A stretch of 64,000 bases of DNA from Enoplosus armatus (GCF_043641665.1 NC_092182.1:11470956-11534955); one strand, 5' to 3'; numbered from the stretch's first letter, positions 35,381 through 49,454 are shown. The notes: generated by a model from the sequence alone, not told the origin. Numbers and translations: made by a program.

Positions 35381-35748
35381 TGTGAGAGGTGACAGAGAGG
35401 CTGTGCAGTGCAGCTGTTGGTCTGTCAGGGTTGTTGATCTAACCATGTCATCACGCTGCCACTTGATGATATCACTTGTGAAAACCACAGAGAACCTATT
35501 TCATCTCTCTTCCTCACACCTCTCAGGGCTGTCTTTCTTTGACTGTCTCTGATAACTTGCTCTCACTGTCTTTCACGTGTGATTTTAGTGAGCCAGAAAC
35601 ACTGTTTTCTTGTTGAAATAATGTCACAGTTTGAGGCTTGATGAGCTCTGATATTACAATGCATCATGGCCACATTATAAACACAGCAGGCTGCATAATG
35701 GATAATAGGGAGCCAATACAATCTTTAGCACTACTCAACACCACAGTG

Positions 35749-36237
35749 TAATACTCTGTTACAAGTAAAAGTCATGCATTCAAAGCACCAAAGTATTAGA
35801 ATCAAAATATACTTAAAAGTAAAAAAAGTAAACGTACTCATCGTGCAGAATGGCTCATTTCAGGATAATATATATTGTGTAATTGAATTATAATTATTGA
35901 TGCATTAAGCTGGTAAAGGTGAAGCTAATTTCAATTACTGTATATACTGCTGTGTAGCTTGTGAATTTGACCAAGGGATTAATTAAGTTTTGTCTTAACT
36001 ATAATAATGCATCATAATTTATTTTGGTCATTACAATTTGTATCGTTAATCTGAAACTGCAAAGTAACTAAAGCTGTCAGATAAATGTAAAACGTACAAT
36101 ATTTGCCTCTGGATTGTAGAGGAGTAGTAGTGTAAAGTAGCAGAAAATGGAAGTAATAAAGTAAAATACAAGTACCTCAAAAATGTACTTCAGTACAGTA
36201 CTTGAGTAAATGTACTTAGTTACTTTCTACCTTTGCT
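35749..36237 (+). repeat. Nonautonomous DNA-element-like repeat, near complete
   Basis: Begins 'cagtgtaatactctgttaca' with 'agtaaaagtcatgcattcaa', carries 'cgtgcagaatggctcatttc' and 'aaagctgtcagataaatg', and ends 'acttgagtaaatgtacttag' with 'ttactttctacc'. This matches a very common percomorph repeat with hAT-like CAGTG ends. It lies just upstream of gpr25. Confidence 0.75.
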
Positions 36238-36307
36238 AATGAGTTTAAAATAGCATAAATTCCTTGATGCAAAATACTTAAATACTAAAATTTAAAATAT
36301 TCCCCAA

Positions 36308-36325
36308 GACAGACAGACAGACAGA

Positions 36326-36375
<50 letters not shown>
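36308..36375. repeat. (CAGA)n-(TG)n microsatellite
   Basis: Five CAGA units followed directly by about 23 TG units. Confidence 0.97.
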
Positions 36376-36376
<1 letters not shown>

Positions 36377-37055
36377 CCTCATAAACACAGAAGAAAACAG
36401 GGCCCTTCCTGATATTAGTGTGAATTCTGTTCCTTTCTTGTATCATAGTGTAATAGACGTGTCTGACCAATAGGGGGCAGGTAAGATTTACTTTACTGCT
36501 TTATATGTGATGACCTCCTGCCTGAATTCAGACCGACTGTGGTTCATCTTCTGCAAAACAAAGTGTTTGCTTCGCTGAGAATTTCCTTCTCATTAGTTAA
36601 AAACATGCTTCAGGTTAAAGCAGACAATCAGACTCAGTTTACAAACTGTTAATTCTGTTATGTTTGTTCTACCACTCCATTCATTCTCTATCCAGTTTAA
36701 ACAGCTTTTGAATAGATTTGTACCCATATAGTCAACTCGTACTGCATGTCCTGTAATGTGCAGACTGACAGTTCTTGCTTCACCTTCCCTTTGTTTCACA
36801 TGCAGAAGTGTTTGTTTAGTTTAGAAACTGCAGTATTTGCTGGGAAAGGGAGCTCTGGCCTCCGTGATTCATTCTTGTGTTAGTTAATGTGATCACTTCA
36901 TTAAGTTAAGTTCATAAGTTCATAAGTTACATTCATCATGACAAGGTTGTACTGATGAAACTATATGTATGATATTAAACATACATATTATCATTTGATG
37001 TATTGTACCAGAGTTATCTTATGTTCATCTGCAGTCCCTCGGCAGGTCACAATTA

Positions 37056-37058
<3 letters not shown>

Positions 37059-37100
<42 letters not shown>
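37059..37100. repeat. (CA)n microsatellite
   Basis: Uninterrupted CA dinucleotides, about 21 units. Confidence 0.97.
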
Positions 37101-37102
<2 letters not shown>

Positions 37103-38753
37103 GACAAGGACACTTAATGCAAAATCACACACACCAATAAAAACTTTAAAATATGCAAATATCATAAATGTCTTTTTCAGCAACCTTTACTTCTCATTGA
37201 CTCCATGAGAGTCAAACAACTACAGTCTTCTTCCCTTTGAACATGCAGCAGCTCTGTTGAAACATACTGGATGTAAACTGTTCTGTATTTACTCACTTTC
37301 ACTTTCTTAGTTTGGTGATTGAAACAGGTGACTTGTGACTTTCTATTATGCACAATGAGGTAATTTATCTACGTAATATTGCCATTCATTTCCTCTGTAG
37401 TGTCATTTTACTGTTGTTATTTTTGTCTATTCTGCACACACGACAGCTATTACATGTCTTTTTTCTTATCCAAACTGAGGGTCTGAGGATTGAGGCTGTC
37501 ACATGCTGTGCAGATCATAAAACCCTTTAAGGGGAAAGTTTGTTTTTGGGCAGTGTAGATAAAAGTGACTTGACTTGACCTGACTGTCAACCCACTGCCA
37601 GGTAGCTAAAAGCTGAAAAGGACACAATCCACAGCAGACATGTTGTAGTTTCAATATGTTGACAATGTTAGTGATAATGTGATGTGCAGATAAAGATAAA
37701 GCTGTTTTTCTTCCTCAACTGCCGGGTATGTACGGAAACCCCCCCCATCACCGCCACTGAAACCAAGCTGATACAACCTGAAACTGCAACACTGTGCATC
37801 AGCAGCTCATTGTTTTACCAAACACTGGTGTGAGTCTGGATGGTGTGATTCGACTCTCTGCTCCATCAGATTCAGTTTAATGCAGCATTGATCCCCACCC
37901 CAGCTCATTGCTTGAAGATTCACCCCGGCGAAAGAGATTGACAGGACACAGAGGGCTTTGGCAGCCATGGTCATTGTCACAGAGAAGGAAACTGTCATTA
38001 CGACTACCTCCTCGACACAGAATAGACCCCAGGAGAAATGAACTCCGTGGTCCGGCTCGCAGCTATTGTGCTGGGGCCCCGGGAGGAGTGAGGTTGGAGG
38101 ATAGGGCCACGTCTTACAAGAGGCCGGAGAACGCCTCATTGTCCTGCGGGGAGTTTCAGTTAAGAAAGCACGGCGAATGAATGACCTCCTTATAGGATCC
38201 CTGCTCCACTTTCTGGCATTGTGCGTTATTCAAACACTCATTTACTTTGTAGTGTCAAGGTGATGTGTGGATATACTCATCACAGCAGAAAATCCTGTCA
38301 GTCGGCATTGTTGGGTTTGACGTCGTTCTCCCTCGCGCTCAGCTGTACCTTTTCCTTTAAAAAGTTTTAATTATTTCTTCTGCATTCTTGCTGCTCTGTC
38401 AGTGGAACGCTACATTCCTCTCCCCGAATAAGTGCTGTCTCACTCCAATTGAGCAGAGTAAATGTGAGAGCCAGTGAATGGAGCAGCCTCAATAGGAGAA
38501 AATAAACAATTGCATTGGTCCATGGGTGCAGCGGGGGAGAGCGGATGAGAGGAAGGGAGAAAGGCCTCCCTAACGTGCTAAGATTCCCATGGATACTTAG
38601 TCCTCTTTCTGTTGAGAGGAGGATCTCGTAAAGTACTTCAACAGTGGATGATTTCTCTTTTCCTTTTACTCTACTTTTATTTGAGTAGAGAAAGGGTGGT
38701 ATGCGTCAGGGTGATTGTTAGACATAGGTCACATGCACACACGTGCGCACTCG

Positions 38754-38755
<2 letters not shown>

Positions 38756-38791
<36 letters not shown>

Positions 38792-38796
38792 ACACA
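38756..38796. repeat. (AC)n microsatellite
   Basis: About 18 AC units with one CAC interruption near the end. Confidence 0.95.
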
Positions 38797-39383
38797 TGTA
38801 CAATTTGCTCCTCACTTGTCGAGTGCGAAGTTTCAGAAAAGGAGTCCATTGTTTTGGTGTGAAAGGTTCTTATTTTAGCTGTTTATCTAAATCAAAAGTT
38901 CCTTTAACACAAAGGGTTGCAGCCCTCCGTTTTGTGTCATTTTAACTGGTCAGAGGCTTTTAACTGTTCCCTTTTGTTAAAAAAGCTTCACAATTTTAAC
39001 CCCGCTTTCCTCATGCTGCACATGTCTGATTCCTCCTTCTTTTACATACAAACCACAACACCTTAATGCTCGTACCACATGATGAGATATATACAGGAAT
39101 ATGGGGAGTTAAAGAATGATGATTCCTTAATAAATAAAAAGGAAAAAGCCAATTTGAGGATTAAAAAAACAGTAATTCCTCTCTCACTGTGCGTAAACAC
39201 AAATACTAGCCGTCATTGAGACACGGTTTTCAGATGTTTGACTCTCTTTGTGCATGACGCCGAAACAGGAGAATTGGTATCAATCTGAGAAAACTACATT
39301 TTCTGAAAAAATGTGTTGTTTAACAAAACTCTAAAGCTTTGACTTGCTTAGTAGTTGATTACGTTTTCATGATGACATCTAGG

Positions 39384-39503
39384 CGTTGCTACATGGTTAT
39401 TAAGAGATTGTTAGGTGGTTGTTAGTAGAGGCTGTTAAGTGGTTGCTAAGTGGTTGCTAAGATGTTTGGTGTGGTTGCTAGGGTTTCACAAGGTGGTTAC
39501 TAA
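39384..39503 (+). repeat. Degenerate GTTGCTAAGTGG minisatellite
   Basis: About eight to ten imperfect units such as 'gttgttag', 'ggttgctaagt' and 'ggttgctaag'. It ends exactly where the adjacent MITE starts (39,504). Confidence 0.8.
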
Positions 39504-39874
39504 GGCTGTGTCCGAAATCACTCCCTTGTTCACTTGTCCACTGCTCCCTATATAAAGTACACTCAGTGGTTTAGTCAGTAGTGAGCGGTAAATTGAGATT
39601 TCGGACATGTACTTATCATCATCATTTGCATCATCACTGACAGCTGTTGAGTTGCTGTAATCTATAAAATGTGGTGCATTGCATTGTGGGATTGTCAGCA
39701 GAAAGTAGTGCATATGCCACAAATCAGTAGTGTCTACTACTATTGTTTAGTATTCTATTGTATTCTAAGTTTTGAGACAACTATATAGTGGATAAATGTA
39801 CACACTCAAATAAAATGGCGGACAGTAACTGCAGGGCACTATAAAGTAAATAGGGAGAGATTTTGGACACAGTC
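39504..39874. mobile_element. PIF/Harbinger-type MITE with TAA target duplication
   Basis: The left end GGCTGTGTCCGAAATCACTC and the right end, reverse-complemented GACTGTGTCCAAAATCTCTC, form imperfect terminal inverted repeats. Both sides are flanked by TAA (39,501-39,503 and 39,875-39,877), the 3-bp duplication typical of PIF/Harbinger elements. No transposase frame is inside (371 bp). Confidence 0.8.
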
Positions 39875-39877
39875 TAA

Positions 39878-40020
39878 AGGCGTGTTCAGACCAAAGCGAA
39901 TTTTCACAAATATGACTGTTGGATTGTTTTTTGGAGTATTTCGCAACCCGCGAATATTTGCCCCTAACAGCCAATGGGAGTACTGGGGAAGGCAGCTAAT
40001 GCTAGTGCTAACTTGGTTCG
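39878..40020. repeat. Truncated GGCGTGTTCAGACCAAAGCG repeat
   Basis: Begins 'aggcgtgttcagaccaaagc', a common fish repeat end. No matching opposite end was found, so it appears truncated. It sits directly against the MITE. Confidence 0.5.
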
Positions 40021-40299
40021 AAGTATAGTACAACCAATAGCTGGAAGTAACAAGTAAGATACATATTTTCAGAGCGTCCTATGGTTTTGCTCACTTTTGT
40101 CCAAGTCCTCTCCCTTTTTGTTCTGTCTCTGTACAGTAAAGACGTTGAATCGCATTTAGGAATGAATTCCAATATTAAATGTTGCATAATTAGCAAAAAA
40201 TGCCCAAACGAGATTTTCACAACAGCAAAAACTTCATGTATCATTGCAAAACACATTTCAGAGACGAAACTGAAAGTATGCTTGAAATGCTTGAGGTGA

Positions 40300-43200
40300 G
40301 TTTGATCTGCTTGTTTTTAGGACATTGGCCTTTGAAGCTGTGGAGTAAAGGTGATTGAGGGGATGGAACAGAAACATGTTGAGCTCAGCAAGACAGACAA
40401 GGTTTGACTGACAGAGTGCTGAAACAACAATGGAGCAGGATCCTTTAGTTTTCTTATAATTTGTTTGTTTATCCTGTGTGTTTTCCTACTTATATCACAC
40501 AAGTTTCTTATGTTTCTGTTTGAATGACTTGATGGAAAATCTGACGCATTATTTGCAAATGAAAATATAACCTACATGACTCGACTTAACATAAACCAGT
40601 CAAAATGTGTGTCTGCGAATGCAGGTTATCTTCCCATCTCAGCGCATTTAGTAAACACACGGCTTAACTGCTCAGAGAGGAGTCATGTTTCATCTGCTGT
40701 CGACTCCGCATGAGAACTTAATGAGCAGCTTTGAGAGGAGACAGGAGAAGCCTGTTGGCCGGTCACCCTGCAGCTGGATCAGGTCTGTGTTGAGGGAGAC
40801 TGTGATGGTTAAATAATTAAGTAAGAAAATCATTATTGCTGAAGCACTGCTGACAGCTAGTGGCAGGAGTGTGGAAGACCAGGAAACAGATGTGTGTGAT
40901 GTGATATGTTCTGCGAACTAATATGCTGTTTCATCAGGTGTGATTTGTCATCAGCAATAATTTCTCTGCCCCAGAACAACAAACGGCACCTTATATCTGT
41001 TCTTTTTAGTCGTTAATCTGCTTTACTCTGATTTCTGGTCTTGCAAACATGACGATACTCAATATACTGTTGCATATCTCCACATACATAAAATGATAAC
41101 TGAAAATGACACTATCCAGCATATATTAAAAATACAGCAAAGAAATGTAAATCTCTCTCTCTCTAATCCTCATTTTTCAAATGAAGTCTTGCATCCTGCA
41201 GCACCTATTGAACAGGAGCTTGTTGCAGGCTTCTTAAAGCCATGTCGCACTGTCAGCCACTCCACAGCCACATATCTGAATCAAAGGCATAGATTCCTTT
41301 GACAAAAAATGTGTATCAGTTGGACACTGTTTGAAATGGTGTTTTCATGCATGCTGTGTGCTGGGAAATGAGTTCTCAACAGGTACCATCAGACACAAAA
41401 CATGCATAAACAAAACATACCTCAATAAGTCCAAAACAGAATTAACACTGAAACTCTCATAACATGCAATTTATTCCTGAATGCAGACTTTTCACATTCA
41501 GTAGTGAAATAAACGCTAGGTTGGCTTAATTATTAATTATTATATGTCATTACAATTACCTACTTAAATCTGGACACAAACGAGGCTCAAGAGACCTTTG
41601 CTTTGCTGCATTAACATTATTGGTGTTGGGTCGTTACATCTTACAGTTTTATTGCTTTTCATTAACACTTTACATGGACTCCAGTTGATGACCCATTCAC
41701 AACGAGCTTAATTTGAGACATATTGCACATTTAACAATAAACGTTATTATGACTTTGTGCTCTTATGATGTGCACATACATTTTCTTACTGTTTTGTGTT
41801 CCAGAGATGAAACAATGTGTGAGTTTGTCAACCTGACACAATAATCTTGTGGTTAGTGACTATTCCAAACTGGAATCATGTCTTATGGACAACCATCAAA
41901 GTGTGCATAATGAATGAAAACACTGTGGCAAAACTGCATGAAGATAGCTGATAGTTTAAGTCATACATAGTGGCAGCTGCACGTCCTCATTTTGGATGAT
42001 AATGACGATGAGATCATGGACATTTGTAGGGGCTGAAGACCAGTCAGTTGACGGGTATACTGGTCTTACTGGTCTACCCTTGTCTCCCAGGGGAGCGTTT
42101 TTGGAGCAGATGGCCACCTCAGTGGGCAGAGTTGAGTGTCAGCTGACAGTAAATGATCTTCTCAGCAAGGGGCCGCCATGTTATGGCTTGTCCTTGTAAA
42201 GCGAAGAACAAGGTTGTACCAAACTGTAGCGAAGTATGTGACAACGCATTTGATTATTGAGCCACAAAGCTGGCCCAGGATCGGTTGTTGACATTGATCC
42301 TCCTCCATTTGAATTTAGAGGAGCATCTGCTGCTGCAGGACCAAGCTGATTAGGCAGGAGATGATCTCGGGGTGATCCCAGGAAGGTGAAAGTCTCAGCT
42401 GCGCTTCACAATGAAGGAGCTGATCTCCAGGGGAGGAAGAAGAGTGCGCAGGTTCTCGCCGAAGTCAATCCTCATCTTAATGGTTTCATGTGTGTTTTGA
42501 GGAGCGGTGGTGAAGAGAGCTGCTTTTCTTGGCATGATTAATGTCAGTATGGGTATCTTGGGCACAATGAGCTGATTTAACTGTCTTCACATTGAACAAA
42601 TGTGAAGATAACGTGTCTCACCTCCTGCTATGAGTAATCACTCTGCCTCTTGCGCTCTGTTTTTCTGTCATTCTCAGTTTTGTTATCAGCTGTGAGGACT
42701 TGTTCACGTCAGGAGTGTTTTGGGTCAGAAGGTCAGAGGACAGGCTCCCCAACACCTGGGGGACACCGACTTCATCACTCAGAGAGCCATTAGGAGCAGA
42801 AGGCTGGACCCCCCGACCAATGACAGACAGGCGTATCACCTCTGGCTGCAATAAGAGGTAATCAGTGAGAACATGCATTTGTGTGTGAGGCGTTCAGAGG
42901 TATTAATGTGTGCAAATGTCTGCTTTTAGGGAGTCAGAGCGCATGCAGAGCACAAGCATGGAAGTATTTTTGATTTTTGGAGAGGGATTGTTTTTTTGTT
43001 TTTTTTTGGAAGAGGAAGAAAAAAAGGGCGGATTCGGAGGTAGAGTTGATGAATGTGTCGATGGTGGCATTTTGATAGGGGTAATTTTGACCTGACAGGG
43101 CCCAGGCTCTCTCATGAATCAAAATGTGTCAGCCAGGCGCTGGAGATGGAGGGCCGCTCATTGTGGCTCTGACACCCATGTGAGGGGCTGAGGCTGCTGG

Positions 43201-45300
43201 GGGTCAAGTGTGACACCTCATTAGGACGATGTTGATTTAGTGTGGCCACAGCGCAACAGACCTCCTCCCATGGGGGCATGGAGAGGCGTTTGAGCGAGGG
43301 GGTGGGGAGCACCCGAGCACTGGACAGAGAATAGGGGCCTACTGCTCTTCATCTGCAAGGCCGTCATCTGACAGCTTGCAAATCATGCACCTACGCCGAG
43401 CACACAGCACCCTGCCCCCTGCCCCCTGCCCCCTATTTAATTTTCACCCGAGTCTCTAGTTTTTAAACATGCATTTCTTTACCAACAAAGGAGCCATGCA
43501 TATTTGTTTTTGAGAGATATAAATGTGTATCTGATCTAGTTTTTCTTTTCTCTCTTTTCTTTAAAGGTGGGGGCTCTGGTTTGGTCACTTTTCCCCCTCA
43601 GTGAACCCGACACCCCTGACAGAATAATTTTGACCTTTCACCTTTGATCTTTCGATTTAAAATTGTTTTCTGTAATGTCAAGATTACCTCTGACAAGCTG
43701 CAGTTGTGCTTTCAGCTCAAGTGCAAACTGTTATTTGCTTGTTTTGAAAATGAAACTTTAAGGTTTGTAAGCTTGTTGAAATTTGTTTTTAAGTGGGTGA
43801 TATTAAAAAGCCTTTTCTGTCTGATAAACTTGCTTAATTGCTAATTAATTCATTGTTACACTAACAGTTTATTCTCTTTTATACTTAGATGTTCTCTCTA
43901 TACACACTCTGTCAAGCTGGTTGGTGGTTAATACCACAGAGAGCTGTAATTACACACTGACCTTTTTTTCTTCATAATGTTTTCAACTCAGAAATCAGAC
44001 ACAAACAACAATTTCAGATATCCTGGCTTACTGTCGATCTAATGATTTCAGGTTTTCAAGGATTACTATGTCATGATGTTTGAATATTGGGTTTTGACGT
44101 TTGATGTTTCATAGTGGGAGTTTATACACTTGTGTTATAAAGTTATGACAGAATGTATAATCTGTGAGTGGTCCTTTTCTATCCCCAAATAATGGATTCC
44201 TTCACACATAAAATGTAGATTAACGCCACTGAGCTACACCAATAAGTAAAGATCCACTTTTCCTGCCCACGAATATATTCCAACAGCAATCAATGTTGAC
44301 ATTTCATAAATGTCTAACTACAATTGGTATGGATATTTGATTAATGCTGAGGTTTTTCTTGCTGTTTCCTCTGAAGCATCAGTCCACAAATCACATGTTA
44401 GTTTTTAGTTGAGACTTGAGTTTGAGACTAATTTAAACTTTGACCTTTAGTTGTAGTGCCCCCATCTGGCCAACTTGTTGTACTGCATTTAAAGCTGGCC
44501 AGGCACATTTACTGCAAGTTTCATCTCTGCTACTTTATACAACGTTTCACACATTGAGAAGAATTGTGTTAAAACAAGACAAATATCGACAACGTTTACT
44601 GTCAAGCGTCATGGATGCTTTATTGATAGCTAATATGGTCATTATTTAAATGTCAGCATTTAAATAATGTCAGCAAATGGTTACAGAGCATTATGATTGA
44701 TCATCTCCATTATCCTTTGATGCTTTATATTCAGGTAGCTTGACGGATCCATTCATGACAACTGACTTTCTGTCCCCTAATTTCTTCTCTGTTATTACAT
44801 CTCAGTTTTAATTACACCACAAAGCCACACACTGCTGGACTGTCACCGCGTCTCATTGGCTGGGAATTCATCGGGAAAATTAATGTCTGTCTTAATGTCT
44901 GCGACTGCTTGAATTTGATTACGCTGACTCTCAAAGGCGTCCACCAAATGTCATAGTTTGTCCCTGTGCAGCCCCCCCTCCCCCCCCCGCCCTTTCTGCA
45001 CCACACAAAAGACATTAAGTAACCCTGTTTTGCATTAACTCATCATGCATACTTAAATCTAAAATGATGGAAAGCATTGAACTAAATTATCAGAAAGTGC
45101 ATGAATAATGAATGAATCTTAAGTCACAGATATAGTCACTTTTCATCCAATAAGTAAAGACAATTGTTTTAGTAAATATTTGGTATTGGGTTGTTTATGC
45201 TTACATTTCTGGCAAAAAAAGCGTTTGAATGTAAAAAGATATAAAAATATATTGTCAATAAACCCAACCTTCTTCACTCAGTCGGACTCGGAGTGAGATG
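40300..45300. other. Intergenic, no gene seen; candidate conserved noncoding blocks
   Basis: No protein or RNA gene recognised. GC-richer stretches at about 42,000-43,450 may be regulatory; this is a composition-based guess. A C-rich repeat at 43,410-43,433 and a C-run at 44,971-44,991 are present. Confidence 0.4.
43410..43433 (-). repeat. Short (CCCCCTG)n tandem, potential G-quadruplex on minus strand
   Basis: Four C-tracts (3, 5, 5 and 5 nt) separated by TG. The complementary strand could fold as a G-quadruplex. Confidence 0.7.
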
Positions 45301-45313
45301 TGCAGGCACATAT

Positions 45314-45314
<1 letters not shown>

Positions 45315-45344
<30 letters not shown>
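45315..45344. repeat. (CA)n microsatellite
   Basis: About 15 CA units. Confidence 0.95.
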
Positions 45345-45346
<2 letters not shown>

Positions 45347-47033
45347 CACTCACACACAAACAAAGGTGCAGAGGGCCATCTGTCTTTTCTGATGGTACAG
45401 ATCTGGGAAAAACAATAAAAGGCTTCGTGATATTTCACAGATTTCCCTCTAAATACTTCACTCTGCCACAACTAATATTGGCCGTTTTTTTTGTCACCAC
45501 TGTTGTGCTCGATAATTAAAATTTTATAAATCACAGAAATTATATTTGTCACCCACTTATTAATAAATCCCTCTTGCCAAGAATGAATGATTTATGAATG
45601 CTGTTATAGCCGACATCACAGTCCACTTTTGTTGCCTTTGAGATTTTACTCATTAGTCTGAATAATAACTGTCACTAATTCAAGCTGTTCTCGAATGGCT
45701 TTTTGAATAGAAAGAGAGCGAGAGAGTGCGAGTGAGAGAGAGGCAGCAATAGAGAGGAGAGAGGCCTGAGAGATTAACTCCAGTGAGCTCACTCTGAGAG
45801 GCCCAGGAACGGCTGAATATTGTTCTAGTGGTGGGGAGATGGGGAGATGGAGGGGGGGCCGAAAGGAAAAAAATCCCTATGCAGCCAGAGAAATGAACTT
45901 GATGATCTCAGGGGGGCGGGGGGAGGATCACCATTCCTTGCTCCTGACAATCAAAATTAGATTGGCCAGCACTGTGTCAACACTAGCCTCAGTTAAGGCA
46001 TGACAGGGGAGGGAGGGAGGGCAACCCCCCCATGGGTGTTTGAGAGTTTGCCATGTGAACTATGGAGACCCCACAGTGCCTTTCACTGACTGCTCAGGCC
46101 TCAAAGAAATCCACAACCCCTTTTTATTGGCCAGCACTGTAACTGACGGCATCTCTTGCCCCAAGTTTTCTATATTTTGGCCACTCGTTATTGCTGTTTT
46201 TGCTGACGTGTTTCATTAAACCCCAAATCTGCAACGCTGGGATCACATTCTGCAATCCCCCTGTGAAACAGAACAAAATATTAACTTTATCTGTGTGCAG
46301 TGGAACGTCACTCTTCGATCTTTCATTTCCTTTTCTCTTAGTTTCTCACTCATCCTCACTTCTTCTTCATAATGTGTGGCAACTTGTGTGAAACAATGTG
46401 TTTCACATGTATGAAAAGAAAAAACACTAATCTGAAAGAAAATATTTACATAAACATAAATACATCAGTGCAACATAAAACTTTTATATTTGTGAAGGAT
46501 TTTTAGCAAATTGCAAATAATACATGCAATTTAGTCTCAAATTATGCAAATTAAAAAGTCTCATGAAACTTGACAAGCAGGCAACAAAGAGAAATGAATT
46601 CATGTACATGTATATAAGTCAAATATATCTAAAAAGTATAATAACACTCTCTGCAGTGTGATGTGAGATCGTCCTCATCGGTTTCTCAAGGTGTATGTGA
46701 GACAAGTGTATTAATCACAAAACACAAAGAATATTGCTTCTATTTGTTTGTTTTGTCATTTTCTTGCACATGGAGGGGGTGGGGAGTGGGGTGGGGGGTT
46801 AAGACTGACTTGATCGAGGGGTTGTGTTTTTGGAGGTTTGATCAGTGACCTGGAATATTTCAGCGTGTCCAGCCCTACCACATTAGAGAGGGAGTGCAGC
46901 TGTGTCCTCGTATAACCTTCCCGTTTTTTATTATATCATCCCAATGAGTTTTATCTGAAACAACTCAAAAGAAGAACGGACAGCTTTGCCAGTGTTTCAC
47001 ATTATAGAAAAAGAGCATCCTGATGTTTTTGCA

Positions 47034-47037
47034 CCCC

Positions 47038-47084
<47 letters not shown>
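47034..47084. repeat. (C)21-(AC)n compound tract
   Basis: A run of about 21 cytosines followed by about 15 AC units. Homopolymers of this length are prone to sequencing error, so the exact length is doubtful. Confidence 0.9.
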
Positions 47085-47086
<2 letters not shown>

Positions 47087-49454
47087 ACACCCATGGTTTG
47101 CCTAATAACGTCATTAATCTTAATAGCACTGCATGTGATGTTCCTGTGTTTTAATATGCAGTTTTAGTTGTGCCACAGATTGCAGATGTTGTTCCAAAAA
47201 ACAAGGCAGATTTAGGATTATTACCAGGACTGCAGGACGACAGCGTGGGACAAAAGGTTTTGTTTTTCGCTCTTGGGCTGATTCCTGTTGTTGCCAAAAG
47301 AGAGATGTCCGACTGACTTTCAAGTAATCACACACTGCTGTGAGGAGCATTCAAAATAAGTGGACGGAATGTGCAGATTGCTGTGTATTGGCAGAGGAGA
47401 AGCTGGTGTTTCATGTTTCCAGTCATCATTAGGATGTTGTACCTGTGGGAACCAGAGAGAAAACTCATTTCTCACATTTTACACTTCTGCCTGACAGATT
47501 TGTTGATTTATGTTTTGCTTGTTGATATATCTTCCTCTAAAACTTATGTGGTTTGAATTTTTTTATTTCAAGTTGTTGTCCTTTAATTTTTGTGGGTTTT
47601 GCATTGCATGCACTGTAACACTGTTATATGTTAATATCTTGAGATTATGTTTTGTTTTAAGAATATCTAAATCTGCTTTACATAAGGATATAAATGAGAT
47701 AATTGTATGCCACTTTTAAATACGTTCCTCTCTCATGAGGCAAAGAAAGATACAAAAGATTATTGTTGCTTTTCAAAACTCCTTCAGCACTTTTATCATT
47801 TGCATGTTTGCATTTTTAAATTATTCCTGTCACTGATATTGATAAAATCAATATGGAGTGCTGTTAATTTTTAATTTATCAAAATAAACTATTTCAGACA
47901 TTATTCTCCCCTTAAAACATAACTGCTCCTTCATGTCATGTGGAAACATTCACTTAATTAATTTGTTTAGGCAGCACTAATGTCCATCTATCATGACTAA
48001 AACGTAGGTTAAAATACTGTTGAATGTTTAATATTGTTGCTTTTATCAGAATGAAAAGGCACCACTGGATAGAAATTGTGAAACACCAGAGGGATGTACA
48101 GATGTGAGTATAATTAAGACCTTTGTTGCTTCCTTTTTGGGCCTGACTGTTAGAAAGGAAATCCTCCAGGGTAGGGGCGGTCATCCTGTCCCCAGGTATC
48201 CTCTCACATCTGTGGGACGGTACAGCAACATGCCCCGGCAAGGCAGGCAGGAGTGTCAGCAGGCCCACCGGACTACACCTCACCACCATCTGAGGCAGCG
48301 CCAGCAATCGTCAGCTTCAAACCTGGTGGTGCGCTGCGAGCACAGAAGAGTGACAGCTGTCATTCACAGGAGATGAGAGCAGAGACACTGTACCACTGCA
48401 GTGAGCTTCCACCAGAGAGGAAACCAAATGAAAATGGATCAACATGCAGATTTGACTTTCTGTCATCTGAGAGAAACATTTCAAATTTCTTCCAGAGTTC
48501 ACAATAAAATTGAATGTTGTATTGTATTGAATAATTTTTAGCAGATATAGCGAAAGCTTTTCTTTATTTTCTTTACACTCTGCGGAAGCTGTGCTACTAA
48601 AGTTAATGCCAATAATAATAGCATTTAGTACAATACAACTAATAATAGAATTTACTACTACTACACTTAACAAAAGCCTGCTTCTGGTGCTAAAGATGCG
48701 ACTGCCACTGCTACAACAGCAGTGATGTAACAAGGACGCTTTCTGTGACACAATAGAGAAAAAAAGCTTACCAATAAAATAACTGATTCAAAATGGGAAG
48801 ACGCCAGTGTAAATAAATCTAAAATAAACTAAAACATAAGATAGAAAATACTCAAGATATCAGTTATATGAAGCAGAACCTATGTTATACTCAAAACAAC
48901 ATATTTGTTGGCAGTTAAGACAAGACGTGTGAGCTCAGCGATATTATGAAATACTGTATGAAACAATTATTTAAAAAAAGAACTTTGAGACAATATATCC
49001 ATGTTGAAAAAAGTTTTCAAAAATAACTTAATCTTTATATTGTAATTATTCCCAATCTGATTTTATTATGTCCACTTTGAGAAGGTGGAGTTAGCTAATT
49101 AGATTAAAATCTGAAACTGAACATGTCATTTCCCATTATTTTGAAGCGCAGTAGAGCGCAACACAAATTCACCGAGCAATAATAATCAACCACACAATTA
49201 AGTTGATGGTTTAAACACTACATAAGCTTTGTCCGGCTGCGTCGGCTCATCGTGACTCGAATCTTGTGTCTCCACAGCTTATTTTATTGTCATGTGAGAT
49301 TCTTTCAACCCATAAGAGTGTGTGTGATCTTCCCTAAACAGTTCCCCTCTCTAAACACCGGCCAGTCAGCGAGCCAGACAAAAAGGTGTTACTGATGACT
49401 GTGTCCAGCAATTTAAGCTATTGAGAGCTGCCCCCAATTCACCTTCTTTCTTAA

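Larger units (their letters stand above)
36480..39380. other. Intergenic, gpr25 to gdf11, proximal part; no gene seen
   Basis: Contains (CA)n at 37,059-37,100 and 38,756-38,796 and a GC-richer, CG-containing block at about 37,910-38,180. The block is open for 90 codons on the plus strand but has no recognisable domain. Confidence 0.45.

Noticed and set aside
37908..38180. 90-codon plus-strand frame in a CG-containing block
   Set aside because: Unrecognised product; a noncoding conserved or CpG-type block is as likely.
47954..48376. Overlapping open frames on both strands in a GC-richer block
   Set aside because: No homology recognised and no consistent codon signal on one strand; the frames are open mainly because the block is GC-rich.
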